DNA of 64,000 bases. Origin: Cytomitobacter sp965233735. Lineage in GTDB: Bacteria > Pseudomonadota > Alphaproteobacteria > CAJXXZ01 > 1604HC. Made by a program: the position numbers and the translations under genes. Of the stretch, positions 55,337 to 64,000 are shown piece by piece (the first letter of the stretch is position 1; every line of letters starts with the position of its first letter). The stretch lies in NCBI GenBank assembly GCA_965233735.1, contig OZ247501.1, positions 496,001 to 560,000 on the forward strand. The letters are read 5' to 3'. A model generated the notes under the pieces. The model was not told the DNA's origin. It did not search any database and saw only the letters and a program-made list of their open reading frames with translations.

Positions 55337-56781
55337 TGTTATTAAAAATTTTCTTCAAATCTATATCTAAGAGATTTATTGCTATTTTATGCGTATGTTT
55401 GTTTGCATTTGTATGGTCTAGTTTTCTAATTAATAATTGGTATAGAGATTTTTACCCATCTATTTCCAGTAATGCTAGTGGTTTGTTCAATCTTATTTTT
55501 TTATTTGTATTATATAACTTATTATCACATATCAGCTTAAGCATAAAAGAGTTATCTGAATGTAGTATTAGTTTGAAATGGAGAATAGGAATTTTAAAGC
55601 ATGTGATTAGAAAAATTAACCCACCTTTTATTCAAGTAGATAACCCAGATCAAAGATTATGTCAGGACAGCCAGGAATTCACTGATATAATAGTTAAGTT
55701 AATATCAGATTTCATATTAAATATAATTTTATTAATTGTATTTGTTTTTGTAATTGTAAATTTATTAGGAATATATATAGGATTTCAGTTGATTTTAGGA
55801 ATGCTAATATATACTTTAATTTGTAACAAAGTGTTCATTGTATATATGCAAAAAAAGCTTATAAATTTAGGAGAGCAGTATGAGTCCAACGAAGCATGTT
55901 TAAGATCTAATGTATATGAGATTCATAAATCTAAATATGGATTTGATTTGTTTTTTAAAAGGCAGTCTATTTTTATATTAAGAAAACTATTAGTGCAAAA
56001 TTATATGTATTATATATATAAATCAATTGTGACATTTTATCAAAAGTTTGTGGATGATAATTTAGGAATGATTATGCCTTATATATTATTGCTTATTATT
56101 TCAAAGAGTAGTTTTGGAGATATAGGAATTGTAATGCAAACTGTTAATTGCATAGTTATGATTAAATTTCGCATGATGTTTTTTAGTGAAAATATACATA
56201 AAATTTATCAGTGTAAAGTAGGTTATATCCGTTTGAAAAAATATATTGAAAATGTTTTGAAAGATAATAAAATGTTGAAATATAGTAAATCAGATGATTT
56301 TAATGTTTGCATTAAATATATTAAAGCTGGGAATATAACTTTGCTTGAGAATTTTTCTTGCACTATTAAAAAAGGCGATACATTGTCTTTATATGGTAAA
56401 TCTGGAATTGGAAAAACAACTTTGTTGAGATATATGAATAATTCTATTATTCATGATGGTGAAGGTAAAATATCTTATAATGGTTCTATTAGATTTTTAT
56501 GTGTAAAGAATATTCAGAATTATATTAATTTAAATTTGAACAAAAGAAGTGATTATTTTTCACAAGGTGAACTGCAAAAAGAGTGCATTTCTTGCTTGAT
56601 AAATGAAGAACCTAAATGGATTGTTTGGGATGAATTTTGTTTGGGATTATCTGAAGAAGAAAAAAACAAAGAATTTAATCGTCTTAAAACTAATTTGCCT
56701 AATGCTGGAATTATATTATTATCTCAAGATATTTTGCATTTTTGTGCAAATAGCGTAGCATTAGAAGGGTTTAAATCATGA
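55336..56781 (+). CDS. ABC transporter, SbmA/BacA-YddA type (permease fused to ATPase)
   Basis: A 481-residue protein with an N-terminal membrane domain of the ABC_membrane_2/SbmA-BacA type (LINNWYRDFYPSIS, VDNPDQRLCQDSQEF, five or six membrane segments). A C-terminal ATPase follows: Walker A GKSGIGKTTLLR, signature FSQGELQKE (a weak LSGGQ), Walker B KWIVWDEF, and the switch LLSQD where His is usual. Members import peptides, vitamin B12 or very-long-chain acyl compounds. The unusual signature and switch may mean low activity. Confidence 0.8.
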   Translation: MLLKIFFKSISKRFIAILCVCLFAFVWSSFLINNWYRDFYPSISSNASGLFNLIFLFVLYNLLSHISLSIKELSECSISLKWRIGILKHVIRKINPPFIQVDNPDQRLCQDSQEFTDIIVKLISDFILNIILLIVFVFVIVNLLGIYIGFQLILGMLIYTLICNKVFIVYMQKKLINLGEQYESNEACLRSNVYEIHKSKYGFDLFFKRQSIFILRKLLVQNYMYYIYKSIVTFYQKFVDDNLGMIMPYILLLIISKSSFGDIGIVMQTVNCIVMIKFRMMFFSENIHKIYQCKVGYIRLKKYIENVLKDNKMLKYSKSDDFNVCIKYIKAGNITLLENFSCTIKKGDTLSLYGKSGIGKTTLLRYMNNSIIHDGEGKISYNGSIRFLCVKNIQNYINLNLNKRSDYFSQGELQKECISCLINEEPKWIVWDEFCLGLSEEEKNKEFNRLKTNLPNAGIILLSQDILHFCANSVALEGFKS

Positions 56782-57602
56782 TTTATAGAATATTGCCATT
56801 TTTATACATTACATCGTATGTTTCAATATTATTTTTAATGAAGCAAGTAGATTTGCCTTCAAATATGAAAGCATTAATACGTTTTTTAATATCATTTTTT
56901 GTTTTGATTCCTTTGTTCGCAGTTAATATTAAAAAATTGAAAACTAAAAATCATTCTATATACATATTAAGGTCTTTTATAGCTACATGTGCTGTTTTGC
57001 TGACATACAAAGTATATAATCAGCTTCCATTTTCAAGCGCAACATCTATTTCATTAAGTGAGCCTTTGTTTAGTGCGATTCTTTCGTTTGTGATTTTAAA
57101 AGAGCATATTTCCATGCAAAAATGGGCCATGTTATTTCTTGGTTATGTTGGGGTTTTAGTTTCTTTGTGGCCATTAGATTTTTCTAATAAATATATATAT
57201 TTGCAAACACTTCTTCTTTTTGCCAATGTTATAGTTTCGTTTAATAGTATTATAATAAAGAAATTAAGTGTTAAAGAAGACACTATAACTGTATTGTTTT
57301 ATATGTATTTTTATATGCTGCCTGTATTGTTCTTAATTAATTATTATTTTGGCAACATTTCATGGAATGGTGTTTTTACGTATCAGAATATGATTATTCT
57401 TATTCCTATTGGTATTTTAGGTGGATTAAATAACTTATTAATGATTTTTGCATTAAAAAAAATTCCAGTTTCAACCTTTACGTCTGCTCAATATTTTAGG
57501 ATTTTCTTGGCTATGATAATAAGTTTATATGCAAACGATCCTATTTCTTATAAAGAAATAGTGGGAAGCTTAATAATTGTATTAAGCTCAGCTTTTATAT
57601 AA
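56778..57602 (+). CDS. DMT superfamily transporter (EamA/RhaT type)
   Basis: A 274-residue membrane protein with about ten hydrophobic segments in two EamA halves (for example ATSISLSEPLFSAILSFVIL followed by KEHISMQKWAMLFLGYVGVL; second half PIGILGGLNNLLMIFALKKI). Rickettsial relatives of this size import S-adenosylmethionine; the substrate here is unknown. It overlaps the ABC gene by 4 nt, so the two are co-translated. Confidence 0.85.
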   Translation: MIYRILPFLYITSYVSILFLMKQVDLPSNMKALIRFLISFFVLIPLFAVNIKKLKTKNHSIYILRSFIATCAVLLTYKVYNQLPFSSATSISLSEPLFSAILSFVILKEHISMQKWAMLFLGYVGVLVSLWPLDFSNKYIYLQTLLLFANVIVSFNSIIIKKLSVKEDTITVLFYMYFYMLPVLFLINYYFGNISWNGVFTYQNMIILIPIGILGGLNNLLMIFALKKIPVSTFTSAQYFRIFLAMIISLYANDPISYKEIVGSLIIVLSSAFI

Positions 57603-57647
57603 AAAAAATAGAGTTGCATATTTGTTTGAAATAAATTAAAAATAGCC

Positions 57648-59690
57648 ATGAAACAAAAATTAATTGTTATCTTGATATTTTGCTTGAATATGATATCAAC
57701 TCCTAATGATGATTTACATAATGCTATAAAGTGTAATGATCTTCATGGAGTGAAATCTGCATTGCGCAATGGAGCTGGAATTGAAATAAAATTTAATGAC
57801 ATGACACCTTTGTTAGAATCTGCATACCGTGGTTATGAAGATATAGTTGAAATACTTCTTAATAAAGGAGCTAATATTGATGCAAAATGTTTGGGAGTCA
57901 CATCATTAGGATATGCCGCAAGAAATGGATATAAAAATACAGTTTTAAAGCTTGTGAAGCATGGAGATGTTAATAATGACTTAGCTTTGATGGAGGCTTC
58001 TAAAGAAGGTCATCAAGATATAGTTAATATTCTTCTAAATGCTGGAGCTAATGTAAATTATATAAAAAATTATGGTGACACAGCTTTGAAATTAGCTGAA
58101 AGTAATGATCATAAAAACATTGCTAATATTCTTCTAAATGCTGGAGCTAGTGTTTATACAAATAATGTATATTCAGATTTTTACCATGCTATTTCTAAGG
58201 GATATATACATAGAGTTGTAACTCTTTTATATAGAGGAGGATTTGATACTAATTATAGAGATGATATGGGAGATACAGTTTTGATATGGGCTGTAAAAGA
58301 AGATCATCAAGATATAGCTTCAAAGCTGATAGAGAGTGGATTTGATGTTAATGCAAGAAGTAGTAGAGGCAAATATGATTGGAAAGCTCCTTTGTTTTTG
58401 TCTATAGAAAGAGGCAATAAAGATATGTGTGAAATGCTTTTAAATCATGGAGCTGATGTCAATATAAGAGCAAATGATGGCATGACAGCTTTGATGAAGG
58501 CTTCCTCAAAATATAAAGATATAGTAGTTTCTACACTTATAAAATATGGAGCTGATATTGATGCAAAAAGTCAGTACGGAATGACAGCTTTGATGATTGC
58601 TTCAAATCTAGGCCGTAAAAATATAGTTGCAATTCTTATAAAGCATGGCGCTAATGTTAATGAAGTAAGTATATACAAAGCTTCCTCTTTGATTATGGCT
58701 GTATCCAGCAAATATATATCTATAGTTGAAATTCTTCTAAATGCTGGAGCTGATATTAGTATTATAGATTGTGATGGAATGAAAGCTTTGTCATATGCTG
58801 AAAAGCTTGGTTGTCAATATATGATATCAATGCTTAGAGATCACAAAGCTAAGATTGAAAATATAGATTTGATAAGTGCTGTAGAATATAATCGTGAGGA
58901 TATATTGGAAAAGCTTATTGATAGTGGAGCAGATGTTAATGAAAAAAAGAATGGAAACACACCTCTGATATTAGCTGCATATAAAGGTCATTTAGATATA
59001 GTTGTAACTCTTCTTAAATATGATGCTGATGTTAAAGAAAAGAATAATTATGGGATAACAGCTATTATGGCAGCTCAAGATAAAGGTCATTTAGATATAG
59101 TTGAAATTCTTCAAAATTATAATAATATGCAAAAAATAGATGATAGAGGGTCAGAGTTGATAGTAGCTTCAGAGCTTGGTAATCAACATGCAGTTTTGAA
59201 GTTTTTGGAATATGGATCTGATATTAATATAAGAAATCATAGAGGAAAAACAGCTTTAATAGGTGCTGCAGCATCAGGATATAAAAATATAGTTGAAATT
59301 CTTCTAAACTCTAAAGCTGATGTTAATGCAAGAGATGATAATGGAAGGACTGCTTTAATATGGGCTGCACTTAAAGGGCATAAAGATATAGTTATAAAGC
59401 TTATAGAGCATGGAGCTTATATTAGGGAAAAAAACAATCAAAGAAAAACAGCTTTAATGGTTGCTGAAGATTTTGGTCATAAAGATATAGTTGAAATACT
59501 TCTAAAGTATAAAGTTGATGTAAAATCAAATGATAGTGATGAAAATTTAGATTTAATACGAGCTGCATATCATGGTCATGAAGATATTGTTGCAAGGCTT
59601 GCAAATGGAGCAAATGTAAAAACAGCGTTGAGATTAGCTATAAATCAAGGCCATAAAAACATAGTGAAAATTCTTTCAGAACATATATAG
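57648..59690 (+). CDS. Secreted ankyrin-repeat protein 4
   Basis: A 680-residue protein with signal peptide MKQKLIVILIFCLNMIS and about 18 ankyrin repeats (such as GRTALIWAALKGHKDIVIKL, TALMIASNLGRKNIVAILIK). Its repeat consensus (TALI/TALM, EILLNAGADI) differs from that of the 15-20 kb cluster, and the N-terminus is unlike, so it is not a recent copy of those genes. Predicted exported host-binding protein. It lies alone between the DMT gene and secA. Confidence 0.88.
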   Translation: MKQKLIVILIFCLNMISTPNDDLHNAIKCNDLHGVKSALRNGAGIEIKFNDMTPLLESAYRGYEDIVEILLNKGANIDAKCLGVTSLGYAARNGYKNTVLKLVKHGDVNNDLALMEASKEGHQDIVNILLNAGANVNYIKNYGDTALKLAESNDHKNIANILLNAGASVYTNNVYSDFYHAISKGYIHRVVTLLYRGGFDTNYRDDMGDTVLIWAVKEDHQDIASKLIESGFDVNARSSRGKYDWKAPLFLSIERGNKDMCEMLLNHGADVNIRANDGMTALMKASSKYKDIVVSTLIKYGADIDAKSQYGMTALMIASNLGRKNIVAILIKHGANVNEVSIYKASSLIMAVSSKYISIVEILLNAGADISIIDCDGMKALSYAEKLGCQYMISMLRDHKAKIENIDLISAVEYNREDILEKLIDSGADVNEKKNGNTPLILAAYKGHLDIVVTLLKYDADVKEKNNYGITAIMAAQDKGHLDIVEILQNYNNMQKIDDRGSELIVASELGNQHAVLKFLEYGSDINIRNHRGKTALIGAAASGYKNIVEILLNSKADVNARDDNGRTALIWAALKGHKDIVIKLIEHGAYIREKNNQRKTALMVAEDFGHKDIVEILLKYKVDVKSNDSDENLDLIRAAYHGHEDIVARLANGANVKTALRLAINQGHKNIVKILSEHI

Positions 59691-59909
59691 GTATATATTT
59701 AAAAATTAGAGCAGAAATCAAAATGATCAATCTTTTTTATAAATGTATTATAAAAAACACCTTCATATGGAGAAAGAGCAATCTCATTATATTGATTGAA
59801 ATTTAATATATATGCAATATAGTCTTTTATTAGATTATATCAAAAAGGTTGTAATGTACTATGCATATGATGTATATTTATGTTATTTTTTAGAGAATGA
59901 GAGTATGTA

Positions 59910-62384
59910 GTGATTAATTGGATAAAAAGATTATTTTGGAGCTCAAACAAGGTGCTATTGAATGAATTATGGAAAATTGTTCATGAAATTGAAAAAGTAG
60001 ATTTAAGTGAGTTAAGTAATCAAGATCTTTCTCAAATGACTATTGTATTAAAAGAGCGATTGAAAAATGGAGAATCATTAGATGATATTTTAGTTGATGC
60101 TTTTGCTACAGTAAGAGAAGCTGCTAAAAGAATATTGAATGAAAAACCTTATCCTGTTCAATTATTAGGTGGAATAGCATTACATCGAGGAATGATTTCT
60201 GAAATGAAGACTGGTGAAGGAAAGACTTTAGTAGCTGTTCTGCCAGCATATTTAAATGCTTTAACAGGTGAGGGTGTTCATGTTGTTACCGTTAATGATT
60301 ATTTAGCTGAACGTGACTCAAAGTGGATGGCAAAAGTATTTGAATTCTTAGGTTTATCTGTAGGTTGTATCTTGCATCATATGGGTGATGATGTTCGAAA
60401 ACAACAATATAATTGCGATATAACTTATGCAACAAATAATGAATTAGGATTTGATTATTTAAGAGATAACTTAAAAAATGATTCAAAAGAAATATGTCAA
60501 AGAAAATTACACTGCGCTATTGTTGATGAGATAGATAATATTTTAATAGATGAAGCAAGAACTCCATTAATAATTTCTGGACCATCAGAAGAAGGTTCAG
60601 ATTTGTATTATTGGATACAAGGGATCATTGAGCAAATCAATGAATCTCATTATGAAAAAGATGAAAAAAATCACACAGTAACTTTAAATGAAGATGGAAT
60701 GCATAAAATTGAAGATATTATGTGTGAAGAAAGAGTTTTGGAAAAAGGTCAAACTATATATGATAGCCATCATATTGCTCTTGTTCATCATATTAACCAA
60801 GCATTAAAAGCTAACACTTTGTTTGTGAAAAATGTTCATTATATGGTTAAAGATAATCAAGTTCATATTATTGATGAGTTTACAGGTCGTATTATGGAAG
60901 GAAGGCGTTATTCTGATGGACTACACCAAGCTTTAGAGGCTAAAGAAGGCGTGGAAGTTCAAAAAGAAAACCATACTCTTGCTTCTGTTACATTTCAAAG
61001 ATTTTTCAGATTATACGATAAATTATGTGGTATGACTGGAACAGCATCTACTGAATCTGAAGAATTTGAAAAAATATATAATTTAAATATTGCTATTATT
61101 CCTACTAACAAGGAAATAATGAGAAAAGATCATGAAGATGAAATTTATAGAACTTTGCAAGAAAAAATAAATGCTGTGATTTCTTTAGTAAAAATATGTA
61201 ATGAAAAAAATCAACCAGTATTGTTGGGAACTAGCAGTGTTGAGAAATCTCAGATTTTTTCTCAAGCTTTAGATGATCATAACATTACTCATAAAGTTTT
61301 GAATGCTAAAAATCATGCTAATGAAGCTCAAATTATTGCTAATGCTGGAAAGCTTGGCAATGTAACTGTTGTTACTAATATGGCTGGTAGAGGAACAGAT
61401 ATTAAGTTAGGTGGTAACCCTAAGGTACTAATAGAAGAAGCGATTAAAGACTTAGATGATGAAAATGAAATTAACAATATAAAAGATAAAATAACAAATC
61501 AAATTGAGCAAGAGCGAGAAAAAGTTCTTGAAACTGGAGGATTGTTTGTAATTGGAACTGAAAGACATGAAAGTAGAAGAATAGATAACCAATTAAGAGG
61601 AAGAGCTGGTAGACAAGGAGACAAAGGAGAATCAAAATTCTTCTTATGTTTAGAAGATGATTTGATGAGAATTTTTGCATCTGGAAGCATGGATTCTTGG
61701 TTGAAAACCTTAGGCTTGAAAGAAGGAGAGCCAATTACTCATAGAATGGTTACTAAAGCTATTTCTAAAGCTCAAAGAAGAGTGGAAGCTCAAAATTTTG
61801 ACATTAGGCAGCAAATGAAAAAATATGCTGATGTTAAAGAAGATCAAATGACCTATGTATATTCTTATAGAAAAAAAGTTTTAGATAATTTTGATTTAGA
61901 TGACTGGAACAAAATCATTAAAGAAGTTCTACATAATGCTATATCTAGATTTTTGCCAGAATCTGGGAGTTGGAATGAAGAAGGGCTAAGCAAATATATG
62001 AATGAAACTTATAATATTAATGTAGATATTAAAGAAATAAATCAAAATATAAAAATCAATCCAGCTTTGATAGAAAACTACTTAACTGAAAAACTATATA
62101 ATACTTTTGATGCATTTAATGAAAATAAAAATATTTCAGTAGTGTATAAAATGTGTGTATTGCAAGCTATTGATACTCAATGGAGAAATCATGTTCAAAA
62201 TCTTGATTATTTAAGACAAGGAATAAATTTAAAGGGATATGCGCAAAAAGATCCATTGGTAGAGTATAAAAAAGAATCTTTTCAATTGTTTGAAAATATG
62301 TGGAATTTATTATACGAATCAGCTGTGCAAAATTTTATCAATTGGCAAAGCAAAACTGAAAATTCATTCGATTTTGATTCTTAA
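59910..62384 (+). CDS. secA: Protein translocase ATPase SecA
   Basis: Motor of the Sec pathway. Of 824 residues, Walker A MKTGEGKTLVAV has the P-loop at 101-106, and the preprotein-crosslinking region follows Walker B/DEAD-type DEIDNILIDEART. Also present are GMTGTASTE, TNMAGRGTDIKLGG, GTERHESRRIDNQLRGRAGR and the helical scaffold/wing domain. The C-terminal zinc motif (CxCxSGxxxxxCHG), which binds SecB and phospholipid, is missing: the protein ends EFDFDS-like after the scaffold. The start is GTG with GAGAG upstream. Confidence 0.96.
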   Translation: MINWIKRLFWSSNKVLLNELWKIVHEIEKVDLSELSNQDLSQMTIVLKERLKNGESLDDILVDAFATVREAAKRILNEKPYPVQLLGGIALHRGMISEMKTGEGKTLVAVLPAYLNALTGEGVHVVTVNDYLAERDSKWMAKVFEFLGLSVGCILHHMGDDVRKQQYNCDITYATNNELGFDYLRDNLKNDSKEICQRKLHCAIVDEIDNILIDEARTPLIISGPSEEGSDLYYWIQGIIEQINESHYEKDEKNHTVTLNEDGMHKIEDIMCEERVLEKGQTIYDSHHIALVHHINQALKANTLFVKNVHYMVKDNQVHIIDEFTGRIMEGRRYSDGLHQALEAKEGVEVQKENHTLASVTFQRFFRLYDKLCGMTGTASTESEEFEKIYNLNIAIIPTNKEIMRKDHEDEIYRTLQEKINAVISLVKICNEKNQPVLLGTSSVEKSQIFSQALDDHNITHKVLNAKNHANEAQIIANAGKLGNVTVVTNMAGRGTDIKLGGNPKVLIEEAIKDLDDENEINNIKDKITNQIEQEREKVLETGGLFVIGTERHESRRIDNQLRGRAGRQGDKGESKFFLCLEDDLMRIFASGSMDSWLKTLGLKEGEPITHRMVTKAISKAQRRVEAQNFDIRQQMKKYADVKEDQMTYVYSYRKKVLDNFDLDDWNKIIKEVLHNAISRFLPESGSWNEEGLSKYMNETYNINVDIKEINQNIKINPALIENYLTEKLYNTFDAFNENKNISVVYKMCVLQAIDTQWRNHVQNLDYLRQGINLKGYAQKDPLVEYKKESFQLFENMWNLLYESAVQNFINWQSKTENSFDFDS

Positions 62385-62719
62385 TGTTATTTCAAGTTTT
62401 TTTAAATATTAATAGTAATTTGTGATTCAAGAAAAAAATTTAACTAAGCAACGCTCATTTCTTTTATAAATCGCATATATTTCATATTGCTAATCAAATT
62501 CATGATTTTTTTTCTCATAATTATATTGGGGGGGATATTAAAAAGCAAAACTATATAAAACTATTACAATAATTCATAGAGTGTTTTTTATGTTAAATTG
62601 TGTATATTGATAGCTTGAATTAGTCATTTATTAGAGTGTTTCATGATATTTATTCATGATATACGCGTATATATTTTAAACAAATGTTAAATTATTCTAT
62701 TTTGTGGTAAATTAATTCT
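62385..62719. other. Gene-free interval between secA and gmk
   Basis: About 335 AT-rich bases without an open frame. It contains a G7 tract (62528-62534) flanked by ATAT, unusual for such AT-rich DNA. A -10-like TAAATT ends 6 nt before the gmk ATG. Nothing else is recognised. Confidence 0.4.
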
Positions 62720-63247
62720 ATGAAGAAAATAGTAATATTAGTAGGGCCCTCAGGTTCAGGAAAAACTTCCTTAGCTAATATTCTTTCTTCTAAAGATTTC
62801 TATAAGCCTATTACTTGCACAACGAGATCAAAAAGAAATAATGAAACACATGGTGTGGATTATTTTTTTCTTTCTCAAGATGAATTTGAAAATAAAATAA
62901 ACAATAAAGAGTTGGCAGATTATGATAAAATTTTTGATACATATTATGGAGTAGAAAAAACTCAATTTTCGTTAAATGACAAAAATATTATAATGCCTGC
63001 TACTTTTTTGGGAGTTTCAAATCTAAGAAAACATTTCGACAATGTTATATCAATTTTCTTAAATCCACCTAGTATAAAAGAATTGACAAAAAGGATGTAT
63101 GAAAGAAAAATGTCAGAAAGTTTGATTAAAAAAAGAATTCAAAGTATAAGTTGTGAAATGGAAAATATAGATAGATGCGATTATATTGTGTCTACTAATC
63201 AAGCAATTGAGAAATCTTGCGAAGATTTAGAAAGGATATTATGTTAA
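62720..63247 (+). CDS. gmk: Guanylate kinase
   Basis: Phosphorylates GMP to GDP. Of 175 residues, P-loop VGPSGSGKTSL is at 8-18, CTTRSKRNNETHGVDYFFLS is the GMP-binding region, and YYGV and RMYERKMSESLIKKRI are the lid segments. Slightly shorter than the usual 190-210. Its stop is overlapped by the ATG of the next gene. Confidence 0.94.
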   Translation: MKKIVILVGPSGSGKTSLANILSSKDFYKPITCTTRSKRNNETHGVDYFFLSQDEFENKINNKELADYDKIFDTYYGVEKTQFSLNDKNIIMPATFLGVSNLRKHFDNVISIFLNPPSIKELTKRMYERKMSESLIKKRIQSISCEMENIDRCDYIVSTNQAIEKSCEDLERILC

Positions 63248-64000
63248 ATAAATTATTAAATAGATTTCTAGCGTATAGAAATTCAGAGCATTATATAAGA
63301 AATAATATAGTGCTATTACTTGGAATGGTGAGTGCCACGGTATATTCATTATCGTCACACACATTGTTTATATGGTTATCAGATTTAAATGTATCTACAA
63401 AAGCTTTAGGTTTTGTTAGCTTAGGATATATTATTCATGCTATGAAAATTTTATGGATACCAATTTTTGAAAAATTTGATATTCCTGTTTTACGTAATCA
63501 TTTTGATAGAAGGGCATCTTGGATTTTATTTTTCATTCTTACTTCTGGGTTGTCTATTTTTGGAGTGAGTTTTCTTCATCCAATTAATAATATGTCTATT
63601 TTTATGACTTGCATTGCAATTGCTACTTTTTCCATGTCTGTAATGGATGCGTTATTAAGAGCTCAGATTTTGATTTTATCCAAAGATAGTAAAGACCAAA
63701 CAACTATTGTTGGATTGGGAACATTCGGATTTAGAATTGGAATGTTTATTTCTATACAATTATTCATTTTATTATCAGAATATACTTCATGGATGTCTAT
63801 CTATAGAGTTTCTGGAATTTTCATAGTGCTATCATCATTATTAATGATTTTCTTGCCTAAAGTTGAAATCTCAAAACAATCAAAATCCTTTAAAGATTTG
63901 TTAATTTTGCCATATAAAGATTTTGTAACTCGCCATAAAGGATATGTGTTAAGCGTTATTGGTTTTATGTTGTTCTTCAAATTACAGGATAGACTGTTGG
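63241..64000 (+). CDS. AmpG-like MFS permease, 3' end outside the window
   Basis: ATG at 63241 overlaps the gmk stop (ATGTTAA), and the frame stays open to the window edge (over 250 codons). LSDLNVSTKALGFVSLGY with KILWIPIFEKF resembles AmpG 'VSLTTIGLFSLVGLPYTLKFLWAP', and MDALLRAQIL and FGFRIGMF match its later helices. Several membrane segments are evident. AmpG imports anhydro-muropeptides for cell-wall recycling; multiple AmpG paralogues are common in rickettsial genomes and may have other substrates. Confidence 0.78.
   Translation, partial: MLNKLLNRFLAYRNSEHYIRNNIVLLLGMVSATVYSLSSHTLFIWLSDLNVSTKALGFVSLGYIIHAMKILWIPIFEKFDIPVLRNHFDRRASWILFFILTSGLSIFGVSFLHPINNMSIFMTCIAIATFSMSVMDALLRAQILILSKDSKDQTTIVGLGTFGFRIGMFISIQLFILLSEYTSWMSIYRVSGIFIVLSSLLMIFLPKVEISKQSKSFKDLLILPYKDFVTRHKGYVLSVIGFMLFFKLQDRLL

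Overview
The window looks like part of the chromosome of an obligate intracellular or endosymbiotic alphaproteobacterium, most like the Holosporales/Rickettsiales grade. The reasons are very AT-rich DNA, two rickettsial/chlamydial-type ATP/ADP translocases, several secreted ankyrin-repeat proteins, a phospholipase D-like secreted nuclease, an AmpG-like muropeptide permease, short proteins and several eroded genes. Alphaproteobacterial descent is supported by a PopZ (DUF2497) gene directly upstream of valS, a MipZ-type ParA ATPase, a ChpT-like phosphotransferase, and the yfgM-like/bamB/der cluster. I cannot name the species from sequence alone.

Layout. 1-1.1 kb: 3' part of an unknown gene cut by the window edge. 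1.2-4.7 kb (minus): popZ, valS and a BamE-like lipoprotein, overlapping head to tail. 4.8-8.3 kb (minus): a minimal type II secretion/type IV pilus-like cluster (ATPase, inner-membrane platform, one bitopic protein). 8.5-11.3 kb (plus): yfgM-like, bamB, der. 11.4-20.7 kb: accessory block with a secreted unknown protein, transketolase, three tandem ankyrin genes and two decayed ankyrin copies. 20.7-25.1 kb (minus): PLD-like nuclease, mutS, rpoZ, rpmJ, plsC. 25.1-25.65 kb: tRNA-Ser(UGA) followed by a 77-bp tandem array. 25.8-30.5 kb: a secreted coiled-coil protein, asd, and a paralogue of the 11.4 kb secreted protein. 30.6-32 kb (minus): lepB, rnc. 32.2-35.5 kb (plus): hflK, hflC, a flavin oxidoreductase. 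36.2-38.8 kb (minus): iscS (frameshifted), iscU, iscA, rsmD. 39-41.5 kb (plus): a serine-less alpha/beta hydrolase, dapA, smpB, chpT-like. 41.6-45.8 kb (minus): comM/yifB, an amidotransferase-like gene with a broken front end, tlc1. 45.8-50.7 kb: mipZ with a 3' tandem duplication, a two-domain ribosomal protein S1, tlc2, a 34-copy 13-bp array, mltG. 50.7-64 kb: outer-membrane-like protein, a second serine-less hydrolase, recJ, gltX, an SbmA/YddA-type ABC protein, a DMT transporter, an ankyrin protein, secA, gmk, and the start of an ampG-like gene.

How it fits together. The core genes cover envelope biogenesis (BamB, BamE-like, LepB, SecA, MltG, AmpG-like), DAP/peptidoglycan precursors (Asd, DapA), Fe-S assembly, translation and repair. 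The accessory genes (nucleotide translocases, ankyrin and other secreted proteins) point to life inside a eukaryotic cell. Three unusual themes stand out. (1) Three unrelated perfect tandem arrays each begin in, or contain, the 3' end of a neighbouring gene. (2) Many genes have a -10-like hexamer exactly 6 nt before the start codon, which implies leaderless mRNAs, and the same genome encodes an S1 protein reduced to its two N-terminal domains. (3) Three Caulobacter-type polarity/cell-cycle parts (PopZ, MipZ, ChpT-like) are kept in an otherwise reduced genome. All statements rest on reading the sequence and on family knowledge; no database search was run.
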